A DNA stretch of 64,000 bases from DASRWD01 sp044507975 (GTDB lineage: Bacteria; Deinococcota; Deinococci; Deinococcales; Trueperaceae). The notes beneath the pieces are model-generated. The model saw nothing but the letters and a program-made list of their open reading frames with translations. It searched no databases and was not told where the DNA came from. Made by a program: the position numbers and the translations under genes. The DNA lies in assembly GCA_044507975.1 (NCBI GenBank), contig JBIQIQ010000001.1:1-64000 (forward strand), read 5' to 3'. Shown piece after piece: positions 16,721-27,641 of the stretch (the first letter of the stretch is position 1; each line of letters opens with the position of its first letter).

Positions 16721-17383
16721 ATGCTCAAAGATCGCGTCGTACTGCTCACCAGCCCCGAGGACGTCACCGAGTTCCTCGGACGCTTCCCGACCAGCGTCAT
16801 CTTCAAGGCGGGCACCTGCCACAAGACCATGCAGGGCTTCGGCTTCGTGCAGGAGCGCCTGGAGCCGCGCGAGGACCTGATGTGCGGCGTCATCAGGGTC
16901 GTCGAGGCCCGGCCCGCCAGCAACCTCGTGGCGGAGATGACCGGCATCGTCCACGAGTCGCCGCAGGTCATCTTGTTCAAGGACGGTCGGCCCGTCTTCG
17001 ACCGCGACAACTGGGAGATCACCCCTGACGCGCTCGATCAGGGCTTCGCGGAGCTGCCCGCAGGCCAACCGGCTACCGGAGACGCGTCGGCGGCGCGCTC
17101 CGACCTCACGCCGTACCTCGACGTCCTGGAGCGGTTCCTGGGCGGCGAGATGGACGAGGCCGCGTTCGAGCACACCTACACGTACATGTTCCGCGACGAC
17201 GCGACGCTGCGCCCCGGCGCCGAGGTCGAGGTCCTCAACTCGATCTTCGGAGACGTCGACCGGCACATCAACATGCACCTGATGATGGCGGGCAAGGCCG
17301 ACAACAGCCAGCTGCGGGCACGGGCCGAGCAGGCCTACCTGAAGCTGAAGGAGCTGGCGGGCGGGCAGGTGGCGGCCGGCTGA
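16721..17383 (+). CDS. Bacilliredoxin-like (BrxC/YtxJ) protein fused to a colicin-immunity-like domain
   Basis: 220 aa. Residues about 1-105 match the monothiol bacilliredoxin BrxC/YtxJ pattern: FPTSVIFKAGTCHKTMQGF with a single active-site Cys, then VHESPQVILFKDGRPVF with the cis-Pro. It would remove bacillithiol from mixed disulphides; Deinococcota make bacillithiol. Residues about 115-220 (YLDVLERFLGGEMDEAAFEHTY and NSIFGDVDRHI) resemble bacterial colicin-D-immunity-like domains, from memory and not checked. In-frame sequence extends upstream, but the promoter and a Shine-Dalgarno-like GGAGGG favour ATG 16721. Confidence 0.75.
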   Translation: MLKDRVVLLTSPEDVTEFLGRFPTSVIFKAGTCHKTMQGFGFVQERLEPREDLMCGVIRVVEARPASNLVAEMTGIVHESPQVILFKDGRPVFDRDNWEITPDALDQGFAELPAGQPATGDASAARSDLTPYLDVLERFLGGEMDEAAFEHTYTYMFRDDATLRPGAEVEVLNSIFGDVDRHINMHLMMAGKADNSQLRARAEQAYLKLKELAGGQVAAG

Positions 17384-17396
17384 CCTCCGGCCCCGC

Positions 17397-17828
17397 TCAG
17401 CGGTCCTTGCGCTCGTTGTCGAGGAACCGCTCGAAGGCGTCGTCGAGGTTGGGCCGCTGCGTGACCCTGGCCCTGGCGCCCCTGTGGTCGTCGTTGCTGG
17501 CGCTGCGGCCGGGCTGGTCGGGCTCGGCCTCGGTGGGCCGCACCCCCTTGACGCGGGCCGTGACCGTCGTGCGACCCACCACCGGGACGACGGGCGAGGC
17601 GGCGGACGTCGCGGGCTGGGCTCGGGGCCCGGCGCCGCTGCCGGCGCGCCAGACCTTCGAGTCGCGGACGGAGACGGCCTCCTCCGTGCGAGACAGGGGC
17701 ACGTACGACACCTGATCGCGCTCGGCCCGGTCGGGCGCCCCGGCGAGCGACAGCGCCGCCCAGATCGCCAGGCACAGGGCGATCACGAAGAGGAACCCGA
17801 GCAGAACCAGTCCGGCGAGTGGGCTCAC
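17397..17828 (-). CDS. Single-pass membrane protein, hypothetical
   Basis: 143 aa, not recognised. GTG 17828 puts one hydrophobic helix at the very N-terminus (VSPLAGLVLLGFLFVIALCL). It is followed by a Ser/Thr/Pro-rich stretch and a charged C-terminus ending DDAFERFLDNERKDR. The start is set by TATCCT six bases upstream; a longer in-frame reading from 17981 is rich in Arg and Trp and unlikely. It converges on the bacilliredoxin-like gene. Confidence 0.65.
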   Translation of the reverse strand: MSPLAGLVLLGFLFVIALCLAIWAALSLAGAPDRAERDQVSYVPLSRTEEAVSVRDSKVWRAGSGAGPRAQPATSAASPVVPVVGRTTVTARVKGVRPTEAEPDQPGRSASNDDHRGARARVTQRPNLDDAFERFLDNERKDR

Positions 17829-17834
17829 GGGCAC

Positions 17835-17840
17835 AGGATA
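17835..17840 (-). promoter_or_regulatory. Leaderless promoter: TATCCT-N6-GTG
   Basis: Minus-strand TATCCT is exactly six bases before GTG 17828; it decides the start of the small membrane protein. Confidence 0.65.
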
Positions 17841-17874
17841 CCGACGAGCGTCGCCCCTGGCCCAGGGGCGAGCG

Positions 17875-18861
17875 TCACAGCCCCTCCGCCGTGAGGACCT
17901 CGCACAGACGTGCCGCGTCCACGTTGCCGCCCGAGGCGATGACCACGGTCGGGCCGTCCGCCAGCTCGATGCCGTCGGCACCCGCCTCGCGCCGCAGACG
18001 GAGGTAGGCAGCGAGGCTCAGCGCGCCCGTCGGCTCGACGACGAGCTTGGCCCTGGTGGCGTAGAAGCGCGTCGCGACGGCGATCTCGTCCTCCTCGACG
18101 GTCGCGACGCCTGCCAGGTGCTCTCTCAGCACGGCGAAGTTGAGCTCGCCGATCGTCTGCGTGCGCACGCCGTCCGCCATCGTGGCGGTCGTGCGCTCCG
18201 CGGGCCAGCTAACGCGCTCGCCCCTCCGCAGGGAGTCCCGAGCGTCGGCAGCCAGCGCGGGCTCGACGCCGATGACCCTGGCTTGCGGCGCCAGGTCGGC
18301 CAGGGCCAGGCAGACCCCGGCCGACAACCCGCCGCCGCCGATCGGCACGATGACGTTCGCGACGCGCGGGAGGTCCTGCGCGACCTCGAGGCCGACGGTG
18401 CCCTGACCCTCGATCACCCGCGGGTCGTCGAACGGCGGCAGCAACGTGGCACCGGTGTCGGAGGCGATGGCAGCGGCGGTCCCCTCGCGGTCCGCCTGCG
18501 TGTCGCGGCAGCGGACGACGCGGGCGCCGAGCGCCTCCGCGCCCCTCACCTTCATGTCGGAGGCGCCTTCCGGGATCACCACCGTCGCGGGAACGCCGAA
18601 GGTGGCGGCGGCGTGGGCGACGCCCTGCGCGTGGTTGCCGGAGGAGTGGGCCACCACGCCCCTCCGGCGCTGCGCTTCCGGCAGCGAGGCGAGGAAGTTC
18701 GTCGCGCCTCGCACCTTGAACGAGCCCGTGAGCTGCAGCGACTCCGGCTTGACGTAGAGCTCCTCCAACGGCGCCTCGGAGAGGGTCAGAGGCAGCAGGG
18801 GAGTGCGCCTCACGCGCTCGTGGAGGCGGGCGGCGGCGGCGTGGACGTCGATGTCACTCAC
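17875..18861 (-). CDS. PLP-dependent threonine/serine dehydratase family enzyme
   Basis: Fold-type II PLP enzyme of 328 aa. The cofactor Lys lies in LTGSFKVRGATNFL, the substrate loop is SSGNHAQGVA, and the phosphate-binding loop is PIGGGGLSAG. It lacks the C-terminal ACT-like regulatory domain of biosynthetic IlvA, so it resembles catabolic threonine ammonia-lyase or serine racemase. Reaction presumably threonine to 2-oxobutyrate plus ammonia. GTG start fixed by GATAAT six bases upstream. Confidence 0.9.
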   Translation of the reverse strand: MSDIDVHAAAARLHERVRRTPLLPLTLSEAPLEELYVKPESLQLTGSFKVRGATNFLASLPEAQRRRGVVAHSSGNHAQGVAHAAATFGVPATVVIPEGASDMKVRGAEALGARVVRCRDTQADREGTAAAIASDTGATLLPPFDDPRVIEGQGTVGLEVAQDLPRVANVIVPIGGGGLSAGVCLALADLAPQARVIGVEPALAADARDSLRRGERVSWPAERTTATMADGVRTQTIGELNFAVLREHLAGVATVEEDEIAVATRFYATRAKLVVEPTGALSLAAYLRLRREAGADGIELADGPTVVIASGGNVDAARLCEVLTAEGL

Positions 18862-18867
18862 GCCCCC

Positions 18868-18873
18868 ATTATC
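18868..18873 (-). promoter_or_regulatory. Leaderless promoter: GATAAT-N6-GTG
   Basis: Minus-strand GATAAT, one mismatch from TATAAT, is exactly six bases before GTG 18861. Confidence 0.6.
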
Positions 18874-18904
18874 ACCGCGGGGACCGGCCGGCCCGTCGCC
18901 GCTA

Positions 18905-19888
18905 TCAGCCGGTGAACGCCTGCAGCTCGGCGGCCGAGGGGTAGGACGGGATCGCCCCGCGTTCGGTGGTGGAGAGCGCCGCGTAGGCGCAGGCGCGCTC
19001 CAGAGCGGCGCGGGCGGTCGCGGGCGCAGCCCAGAGGCCGGGGTCGGAGGCGGTGCTGGCGAGCAGGGCGCCCATGAGCGCGTCGCCGGCTCCGGTCGTG
19101 TCCACGGCGTCCACCCGTGGAGCGGGGGCGTCGACCTCGAACCCGCCGGCGTGCGCGGTGGCGCCCGCCGCGCCCCGGCTCACGACCACGCCACGCGCGC
19201 GCCCAGCGAGCAGGCCGTCCACGAGGCCGCGCTCCGCCTCCACGCCGCCGGGACCGGCGAGGAAGGCCAGCTCCTCCTCGCTGAGCTTCACGAGGTCGGC
19301 CATGGCCACGAAGGAGAGGATGACCTCCCGGGCCTCGTCGGCGTCGCGCCAGAAGCGCTCGCGGTGGTTCACGTCGCACGAGACTAGCCAGCCGGCGGCG
19401 CGCGCGGCGTCCACCGCTGCCGCCGTGGCCGACCGCGCGGGGTCCCGCGCGAGGCAGACGGTACCGAAGTGCAGGCAGCGGCCGCCGCCGGACCCCGCGT
19501 GGCGCCTCACCGCGGCCACGGCGCGTTCGAGGGCCAGGTGGTCGTGGGCGGGGTCGTCTCCGTAGAAGAGGAAGCCGCGCTCGCCCTCCGCTGACAGCGA
19601 CACGAAGGCGACGGCCGTCTGCTGCGGCACGAGCGCGACGTCCTCGACGTCGACCCCGTCGTCCGCCATCTCGGAGCGCAGAGCGCGGCCGAACGCGTCG
19701 TCGCCGACGGCCGCCACGAGGGCGCTGGGCGTGCCGAGGCGACGAGCCGCGACCGCCACGTTCGCCGGCGCCCCGCCGGCCGCCCACACGAACGCGCGCG
19801 ACCGCTCGAGGCTCTGCCCGGTCTCGGCCGGCACCATGTCGACGAGGAGCTCGCCGAGGCAGAGGAGGCGGGGCGCGCGAGCCGGCAT
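18905..19888 (-). CDS. PfkB-family carbohydrate kinase (fructokinase-like)
   Basis: Ribokinase-fold sugar kinase of 327 aa. The N-terminal signature LCLGELLVDMVP, the WAAGGAPANVAVAARRLG motif and the catalytic DTTGAGDALMGALLAS (anion hole GAGD with base Asp) are present. The first motif and length suggest fructokinase or 2-keto-3-deoxygluconate kinase. The start at 19888 (MPARAPRLLCLGEL) is chosen because TATCCT lies six bases upstream; a 45-residue longer reading would run through the promoter. Confidence 0.9.
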   Translation of the reverse strand: MPARAPRLLCLGELLVDMVPAETGQSLERSRAFVWAAGGAPANVAVAARRLGTPSALVAAVGDDAFGRALRSEMADDGVDVEDVALVPQQTAVAFVSLSAEGERGFLFYGDDPAHDHLALERAVAAVRRHAGSGGGRCLHFGTVCLARDPARSATAAAVDAARAAGWLVSCDVNHRERFWRDADEAREVILSFVAMADLVKLSEEELAFLAGPGGVEAERGLVDGLLAGRARGVVVSRGAAGATAHAGGFEVDAPAPRVDAVDTTGAGDALMGALLASTASDPGLWAAPATARAALERACAYAALSTTERGAIPSYPSAAELQAFTG

Positions 19889-19894
19889 GACGTC

Positions 19895-19900
19895 AGGATA
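19895..19900 (-). promoter_or_regulatory. Leaderless promoter: TATCCT-N6-ATG
   Basis: Minus-strand TATCCT is exactly six bases before ATG 19888. Confidence 0.65.
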
Positions 19901-19982
19901 CGGAGGGTGCGGGGCCCGGGTGCCCGACTGGGTCGGATACCGAACGGAAAGCGTCAGAGGAGCGTGATAGAACGAACCTGAC

Positions 19983-22811
<2,829 letters not shown>

Positions 22812-22865
22812 GCGCCGAGGGCCGCGAGCGATGAGCGCGGTGCCCGCCCGAGGGAAGGGTCGAGC

Positions 22866-24146
22866 ATGCCAACAGACGTCAAGGTGCCCTCCGCGGGCGA
22901 GTCGATCTCCGAGGTCATCATCGGTGGCTGGCTGAAGTCGGTCGGCGAGGCCGTCGCGGTCGACGAGCCGGTCGTCGAGCTGGAGACGGACAAGGCCACG
23001 CTCGAGGTGCCGTCGCCCGTCGCGGGCGTGTTGACCGAGCAGCTCTTCGCCGAGGGCGACTCCGTGTCGGTCGGCGACGTCATCGCCCGCGTCGACGAAT
23101 CGCAGCCGGCGGAGGCGGCGCCAGCCGGCGAGCCCGAGGAGGCGCCACAGGCCGCGCCGGCTCCCGACGGCGCGCCCGCTCGGGCCGCTCCGGCGCCGGC
23201 CGCGAGCGTGGAGCCGCCCGCCGCCGCGGAGCCCCCGGAGGGTGAGAAGGCCACCAGCGTCATGCCGGCCGCCCAGCGACTGCTCACCGAGCACGGCCTG
23301 AGCGCCGAAGAGGTGCCCGCCTCCGGTCCGGGCGGCAGGCTCCTCAAGGAGGACGTCCAGCGTTACCTGGACACCCGCGAGCGTCAGGCGGCCCAAGAGG
23401 CCGGCGGCGACGCGCCGACGGCGGCCGGACCCGTCCTCGACATGCCGCGCCAGGAGGAGCGGGTGCGCATGAGCCCGCTCAGGCGCACGATCGCCGAGCG
23501 CCTGGTCCAGGCTCAGCACACGGCCGCGCTGCTCACGACCTTCAACGAGATCGACATGACCGAGGTCATGGGCCTGCGCAAGCAGCACCAGGCCGACTTC
23601 GAGAAGCGCTACGGGGTGCGGCTGGGCTTCATGTCGTTCTTCGTCAAGGCGGTCATCGACGCCCTCAAGCTCGTCCCGCAGCTCAACGCCGAGATCGACG
23701 GCGACGACATCGTCTACCGCAACTACCATGACATCGGCGTGGCGGTGTCCGCCAAGAAGGGCCTCGTCGTGCCGGTCATCAAGGACGCCGACCGGCTGTC
23801 GTTCGCCGAGCTCGAGAAGGTCATCGGCGACTTCGGGCAGCGGGCGCAGTCGAACAAGCTCGCGCCCGACGAGCTGCAGGGTGGCACGTTCACGATCAGC
23901 AACGGCGGCGTCTTCGGGTCGCTGATGTCCACGCCCATCGTCAACCCGCCGCAGTCTGGCGTCCTCGGCATGCACGCGATCCAGGAGCGACCGGTGGCGT
24001 CGGGCGGCGAGGTCGTGATCCGGCCGATGATGTACGTCGCGCTCACCTACGACCACCGTATCGTCGACGGGCGCGAGGCCGTCACGTTCCTCAAGCGCGT
24101 CAAGGAGGCCATCGAGACCCCGGCGCGCATGCTGTTGGAGGTCTGA
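22866..24146 (+). CDS. sucB: 2-oxoglutarate dehydrogenase E2, dihydrolipoyl succinyltransferase
   Basis: 426 aa. A single lipoyl domain (about 1-80) carries the lipoylated Lys43 in ELETDKATLEV. An Ala/Pro-rich linker follows, then the peripheral-subunit-binding domain near 137-172 (MPAAQRLLTEHGLSAEEV). The catalytic domain has SPLRRTIAERLVQAQ and TYDHRIVDGREAV with active-site His397. The GGGAAGGG Shine-Dalgarno precedes ATG 22866; lpd begins two bases after its stop. Confidence 0.97.
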   Translation: MPTDVKVPSAGESISEVIIGGWLKSVGEAVAVDEPVVELETDKATLEVPSPVAGVLTEQLFAEGDSVSVGDVIARVDESQPAEAAPAGEPEEAPQAAPAPDGAPARAAPAPAASVEPPAAAEPPEGEKATSVMPAAQRLLTEHGLSAEEVPASGPGGRLLKEDVQRYLDTRERQAAQEAGGDAPTAAGPVLDMPRQEERVRMSPLRRTIAERLVQAQHTAALLTTFNEIDMTEVMGLRKQHQADFEKRYGVRLGFMSFFVKAVIDALKLVPQLNAEIDGDDIVYRNYHDIGVAVSAKKGLVVPVIKDADRLSFAELEKVIGDFGQRAQSNKLAPDELQGGTFTISNGGVFGSLMSTPIVNPPQSGVLGMHAIQERPVASGGEVVIRPMMYVALTYDHRIVDGREAVTFLKRVKEAIETPARMLLEV

Positions 24147-24148
24147 GC

Positions 24149-25540
24149 GTGGCGGCGCCCAAGAGGCATGACGTCGTGATCGTCGGTGCCGGCCCGGGCG
24201 GCTACGTCGCCGCGATACGCGGGGCCCAGCTCGGCCTGGACGTCGGCCTGATCGAGAAGGAGCCCGCTCTCGGCGGGACCTGCGTCCGCGTCGGCTGCAT
24301 ACCCTCCAAGGCGTTGCTCGAGTCGAGCTTCCTGTACTCCGAGGCCCAGGGCTCCTTCGCGGCGCACGGCATCGTGGCGCAGGTGGAGCTCGACCTGGCG
24401 GCCATGCAGGCGCGGCGCGAGAAGGTGGTCAAGCAGAACACCGACGGCGTCGCGTTCCTCATGAAGAAGAACGGCGTCACCGTCTACCGCGGCACCGGCG
24501 TCCTCGAAGGGGGCCGCAGGGTGCGGGTCGAGGGCGAGCAGGAAGGGCTCCTCGAGGCCGACCACGTGGTGCTCGCCACGGGCTCCGTGGTCGCGACGCT
24601 GCCCGGCATCGAGGTCGACGGCGAGACCGTTCTCACGAGCACGGAGGCGCTCGAGCTGGACGAGGTGCCGCGGCGCATGGTCGTGATCGGGGCGGGCTAC
24701 ATCGGCCTCGAGCTCGGCTCGGTGTGGGCGCGTCTGGGGTCCAAGGTGACGGTGCTCGAGTACCTTGATCGCATCCTGCCCGGCATGGACCTCGAGACCG
24801 CCAAGGAGGCGCAGAAGCTCCTGAAGCGCCAGGGCCTCGAGTTCCGTCTCGGCGCCCGCGTCACCGGCGTCAGCGTCGAGGACGGCGTTGCCACCGTGCA
24901 GGTCGACGGCGGTGAGCCGGTCGTGGCCGAGAAGGTCCTGGTCAGCGTCGGACGCCGGCCGAACGTCGAGGGCATCGGCCTCGAGGAGGCCGGCGTCGAG
25001 CTCGACCAGCGCGGCCGCGTCAAGGTCGACGCGGGGTTCCAGACCAGCGCCGAGGGCGTCTACGCCATAGGCGACCTGATCCACGGCCCGATGCTGGCGC
25101 ACAAGGCCTCCGAGGACGGCGTGGCGCTCGTTGAGCGGCTCGCGGGCTCCGCGGGCGGGGCTCCGGACTACGGGCTCGTGCCGGGTGTCGTCTACACCGA
25201 GCCGGAGGTCGCCACCGTGGGCGCCACCGAGGAGGTGCTGCAGGAGCGGGGCGTGCCCTACCGCAAGGGCGTGTTCCCGTTCAGCGCCAACGGCCGGGCC
25301 CGCGCCCTCGGGCACGCCGACGGCAGGGTCAAGGTGCTGGCGCACGCGGAGACCGACCGCATCCTGGGCGTGCACGCCATCGGTCCGCGCGCCGGGGAGC
25401 TGATCGCCGAGGCCGTCATCGCCATGACGTTCTCCGCGTCGGCCGAGGACCTGGCGCACACGATCTTCGCGCACCCGACGCTCTCGGAGGTCGTGAAGGA
25501 GGCCGCGCTGGCGGTCGACGGGAGAGCGCTCCACTCGTGA
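24149..25540 (+). CDS. lpd: Dihydrolipoamide dehydrogenase (E3)
   Basis: FAD enzyme of 463 aa that reoxidises the E2 lipoyl group with NAD+. FAD motif VVIVGAGPGGYVAAIRGAQLG, redox disulphide Cys45-Cys50 in GGTCVRVGCIPSKALL, NAD motif VVIGAGYIGLELGSVWARLG, and the C-terminal interface His-Pro pair in FAHPTLSEVVKEA are all intact. GTG start two bases after sucB; its stop overlaps mqnE by four bases (GTGA). Confidence 0.98.
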   Translation: MAAPKRHDVVIVGAGPGGYVAAIRGAQLGLDVGLIEKEPALGGTCVRVGCIPSKALLESSFLYSEAQGSFAAHGIVAQVELDLAAMQARREKVVKQNTDGVAFLMKKNGVTVYRGTGVLEGGRRVRVEGEQEGLLEADHVVLATGSVVATLPGIEVDGETVLTSTEALELDEVPRRMVVIGAGYIGLELGSVWARLGSKVTVLEYLDRILPGMDLETAKEAQKLLKRQGLEFRLGARVTGVSVEDGVATVQVDGGEPVVAEKVLVSVGRRPNVEGIGLEEAGVELDQRGRVKVDAGFQTSAEGVYAIGDLIHGPMLAHKASEDGVALVERLAGSAGGAPDYGLVPGVVYTEPEVATVGATEEVLQERGVPYRKGVFPFSANGRARALGHADGRVKVLAHAETDRILGVHAIGPRAGELIAEAVIAMTFSASAEDLAHTIFAHPTLSEVVKEAALAVDGRALHS

Positions 25541-26742
25541 GCGCGGCGGCAGAAGCCGCAGCGGCATCAGCCGCCGCTGCCTTGGCCTCCGCGACCCTGG
25601 CCGGCCGGGCCCCGGAGCCCGTGCTGAGCGGGGGCTTCAGCTCCCGCGACGACGAGCTGTCGCGCGTCGCGGACAAGGTGCTCGCGGGAGAGAGACTGAC
25701 GCTCGGGGACGGGCTCGTCCTCTACCGCACCCGCGACCTGCCCGGCGTCATGCGCCTCGCGGACCACGTGCGGCGCCAGAAGGTCGGCGACAAGGCGTAC
25801 TACGTTCACTCGCTCAGGCTCTCGCAGACGAACATCTGCTACGTCGGCTGCACGTTCTGCGGCTTCCAGCGCCGGTTCGGCGAGGAGGGCGTGTGGGACT
25901 ACGACCTGCCCCAGGTCTGGGAGTTCGTCGACCGCTACCACCACCCCGACCTGACCGAGATCCACATCTCCTCCGGGCACCATCCGAAGCGCGAGTGGCA
26001 GTACTACCTCGACCTGGTGAGGGGCCTCACCGACCGCTACCCCGGGGTGCAGGTCAAGGCCTGGACCGCCGCCGAGATCCACCACTTCAGCCGCATCACC
26101 AGGCCCCGCCTGAGCTACCGTGAGATCCTGCAGCAGCTGAAGGACCACGGGCTCGTCGCGCTGCCGGGCGGCGGTGCCGAGATCTTCGCCGAGCGCGTCC
26201 GCAAGCAGATCGCCCGCGCCAAGGTCACCTCCGACCAGTGGCTCGAGATCCACGCCACGGCTCACGAGCTCGGCCTGCCGACGAACGCGACGATGCTCTA
26301 CGGGCACATCGAGACGCTCACCGAGCGCCTCGACCACATGCTCAGGCTGCGAGACCAGCAGGACGCGACCGGCGGCTTCTTCTCCTTCGTGCCCCTGGCC
26401 TTCCAGCCCGACAACAACAAGCTCGCCAAGGAGCTAGGCACGCGCTTCACCACCGGCGTCGACGACCTGCGCAACCTGGCCGTCGCCAGGCTGATGCTCG
26501 ACAACTTCCCGCACGTCAAGGGCTACTGGATCATGATCACGCCGGAGCTCACCCAGGTGTCGCTGTCCGCCGGGGTGTCGGACATCGACGGCACGATCAA
26601 GGCCGAGAAGATCGCACACGCGTCAGGGGCCGTCACCGCCGAAGGCATGGAGGAGGAGCACCTGCGGGACCTCATCCGCGGCGCCGGCCGCGTGCCTGTG
26701 CTGCGCGACGCGCTCTACCGCGAGCTCGAGGTCTTCGCTTGA
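25537..26742 (+). CDS. mqnE: Aminofutalosine synthase (radical SAM)
   Basis: Futalosine menaquinone pathway: joins the MqnA product 3-[(1-carboxyvinyl)oxy]benzoate to the adenosyl moiety of SAM. The 401-aa protein has an Ala-rich N-terminus and the [4Fe-4S] motif C101-YVG-C105-TF-C108 in QTNICYVGCTFCGF. Further family motifs are SSGHHPKREWQYY, LPGGGAEIF and YWIMITPELTQVSLSAGVSDIDG. The paralogue MqnC catalyses a later cyclisation; pairing with mqnA and the length favour MqnE. Overlaps lpd and mqnA by four bases each. Confidence 0.88.
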   Translation: MSAAAEAAAASAAAALASATLAGRAPEPVLSGGFSSRDDELSRVADKVLAGERLTLGDGLVLYRTRDLPGVMRLADHVRRQKVGDKAYYVHSLRLSQTNICYVGCTFCGFQRRFGEEGVWDYDLPQVWEFVDRYHHPDLTEIHISSGHHPKREWQYYLDLVRGLTDRYPGVQVKAWTAAEIHHFSRITRPRLSYREILQQLKDHGLVALPGGGAEIFAERVRKQIARAKVTSDQWLEIHATAHELGLPTNATMLYGHIETLTERLDHMLRLRDQQDATGGFFSFVPLAFQPDNNKLAKELGTRFTTGVDDLRNLAVARLMLDNFPHVKGYWIMITPELTQVSLSAGVSDIDGTIKAEKIAHASGAVTAEGMEEEHLRDLIRGAGRVPVLRDALYRELEVFA

Positions 26743-27623
26743 GCGAGCCCGAGGCCGCGCCGGCCCCGGCCGTCGCCACGGGTGCCCTCGGCATCGTCGC
26801 CTACGCGAACGTCGCGCCCCTGCACTTCAGCCTCGAGGAGACGGCCGGCACGCGCTTCGTGCGCGGCGTGCCGACCGTGCTGAACGAGGCGCTCCGGCGC
26901 GGCGACATCGACCTCACGCTGGTCTCGTCGGTCGAGCTGGTCCGGCACCGCCGCGAGTACAGGGCGCTCCCCGACTTCTCGATCGCGACCCTCGGGCCGG
27001 TCTACAGCGTGATGCTGTTCCACCGCCGGCCCTGGGAGGCGCTCGCGGGCTCGCGGGTGGCCGTCACGCCGCAATCGGCGACGAGCGTCGAGCTCCTGCG
27101 GGTGTTGCTCGCGGCCGACGGCATGGAGGCCGAGCTCGTGCCCACGCCCGGTTCGCTCGACGAGATGCTCGCCGCGACCGGCGCCGCCCTGCTCATCGGC
27201 GACGCGGCCCTAGTCGAGGCAGTCCGGCACCTGCGGCCGAGCGAGGATGGGCCGGCGGCCCGCGGCGCCAGCGGCCGGAGCGCCGCCGACCCCGACCTGC
27301 TGGTCACCGACCTGGGGGAGGCCTGGTACCGGCTGACGCGCCTGCCGTTCACGTTCGCTGTGTGGGCCTCGCGCGCCGACCGCCCTCCGCCCGCGGGGCT
27401 GCTGCGGCGTTTCCGGGACGCCCGTGCCGACGGCCTTGGCAGGCTCGCCGAGGTCTCGGGCGTCGAGGGACGGCGGCTCGGGCTGCCGCCGCGCATCGTG
27501 CAGCGCTACCTGGAGAACTTCCGCTACTACCTCGAGCCGCCCGACCGCGACGGACTCGAGGAGTTCGCCGGTCGCCTCGACCCGACGTTCAGGTCGGGGG
27601 AGCTGCCCTTCTGGGAGCATTGA
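26739..27623 (+). CDS. mqnA: Chorismate dehydratase
   Basis: First step of the futalosine pathway, dehydrating chorismate to 3-[(1-carboxyvinyl)oxy]benzoate; 294 aa. It has the periplasmic-binding-protein-like fold with LGIVAYANVAPLHFSLE, LVSSVELVRHR, GPVYSVMLFHRRPWEAL and AVTPQSATSVELLRVLL. The TTG start shares bases with the mqnE stop (TTGA). Frames further upstream in this phase lie inside mqnE. Last gene of the operon; it converges on hslU. Confidence 0.9.
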   Translation: MSEPEAAPAPAVATGALGIVAYANVAPLHFSLEETAGTRFVRGVPTVLNEALRRGDIDLTLVSSVELVRHRREYRALPDFSIATLGPVYSVMLFHRRPWEALAGSRVAVTPQSATSVELLRVLLAADGMEAELVPTPGSLDEMLAATGAALLIGDAALVEAVRHLRPSEDGPAARGASGRSAADPDLLVTDLGEAWYRLTRLPFTFAVWASRADRPPPAGLLRRFRDARADGLGRLAEVSGVEGRRLGLPPRIVQRYLENFRYYLEPPDRDGLEEFAGRLDPTFRSGELPFWEH

Positions 27624-27641
27624 GCCGGCCCTGGGTCCGCA

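Noticed and set aside
24047..25567. Open frame of 506 codons antisense to lpd
   Set aside because: The plus-strand lpd carries every catalytic motif; the antisense frame is rich in His, Arg, Leu and Asp with no domain.
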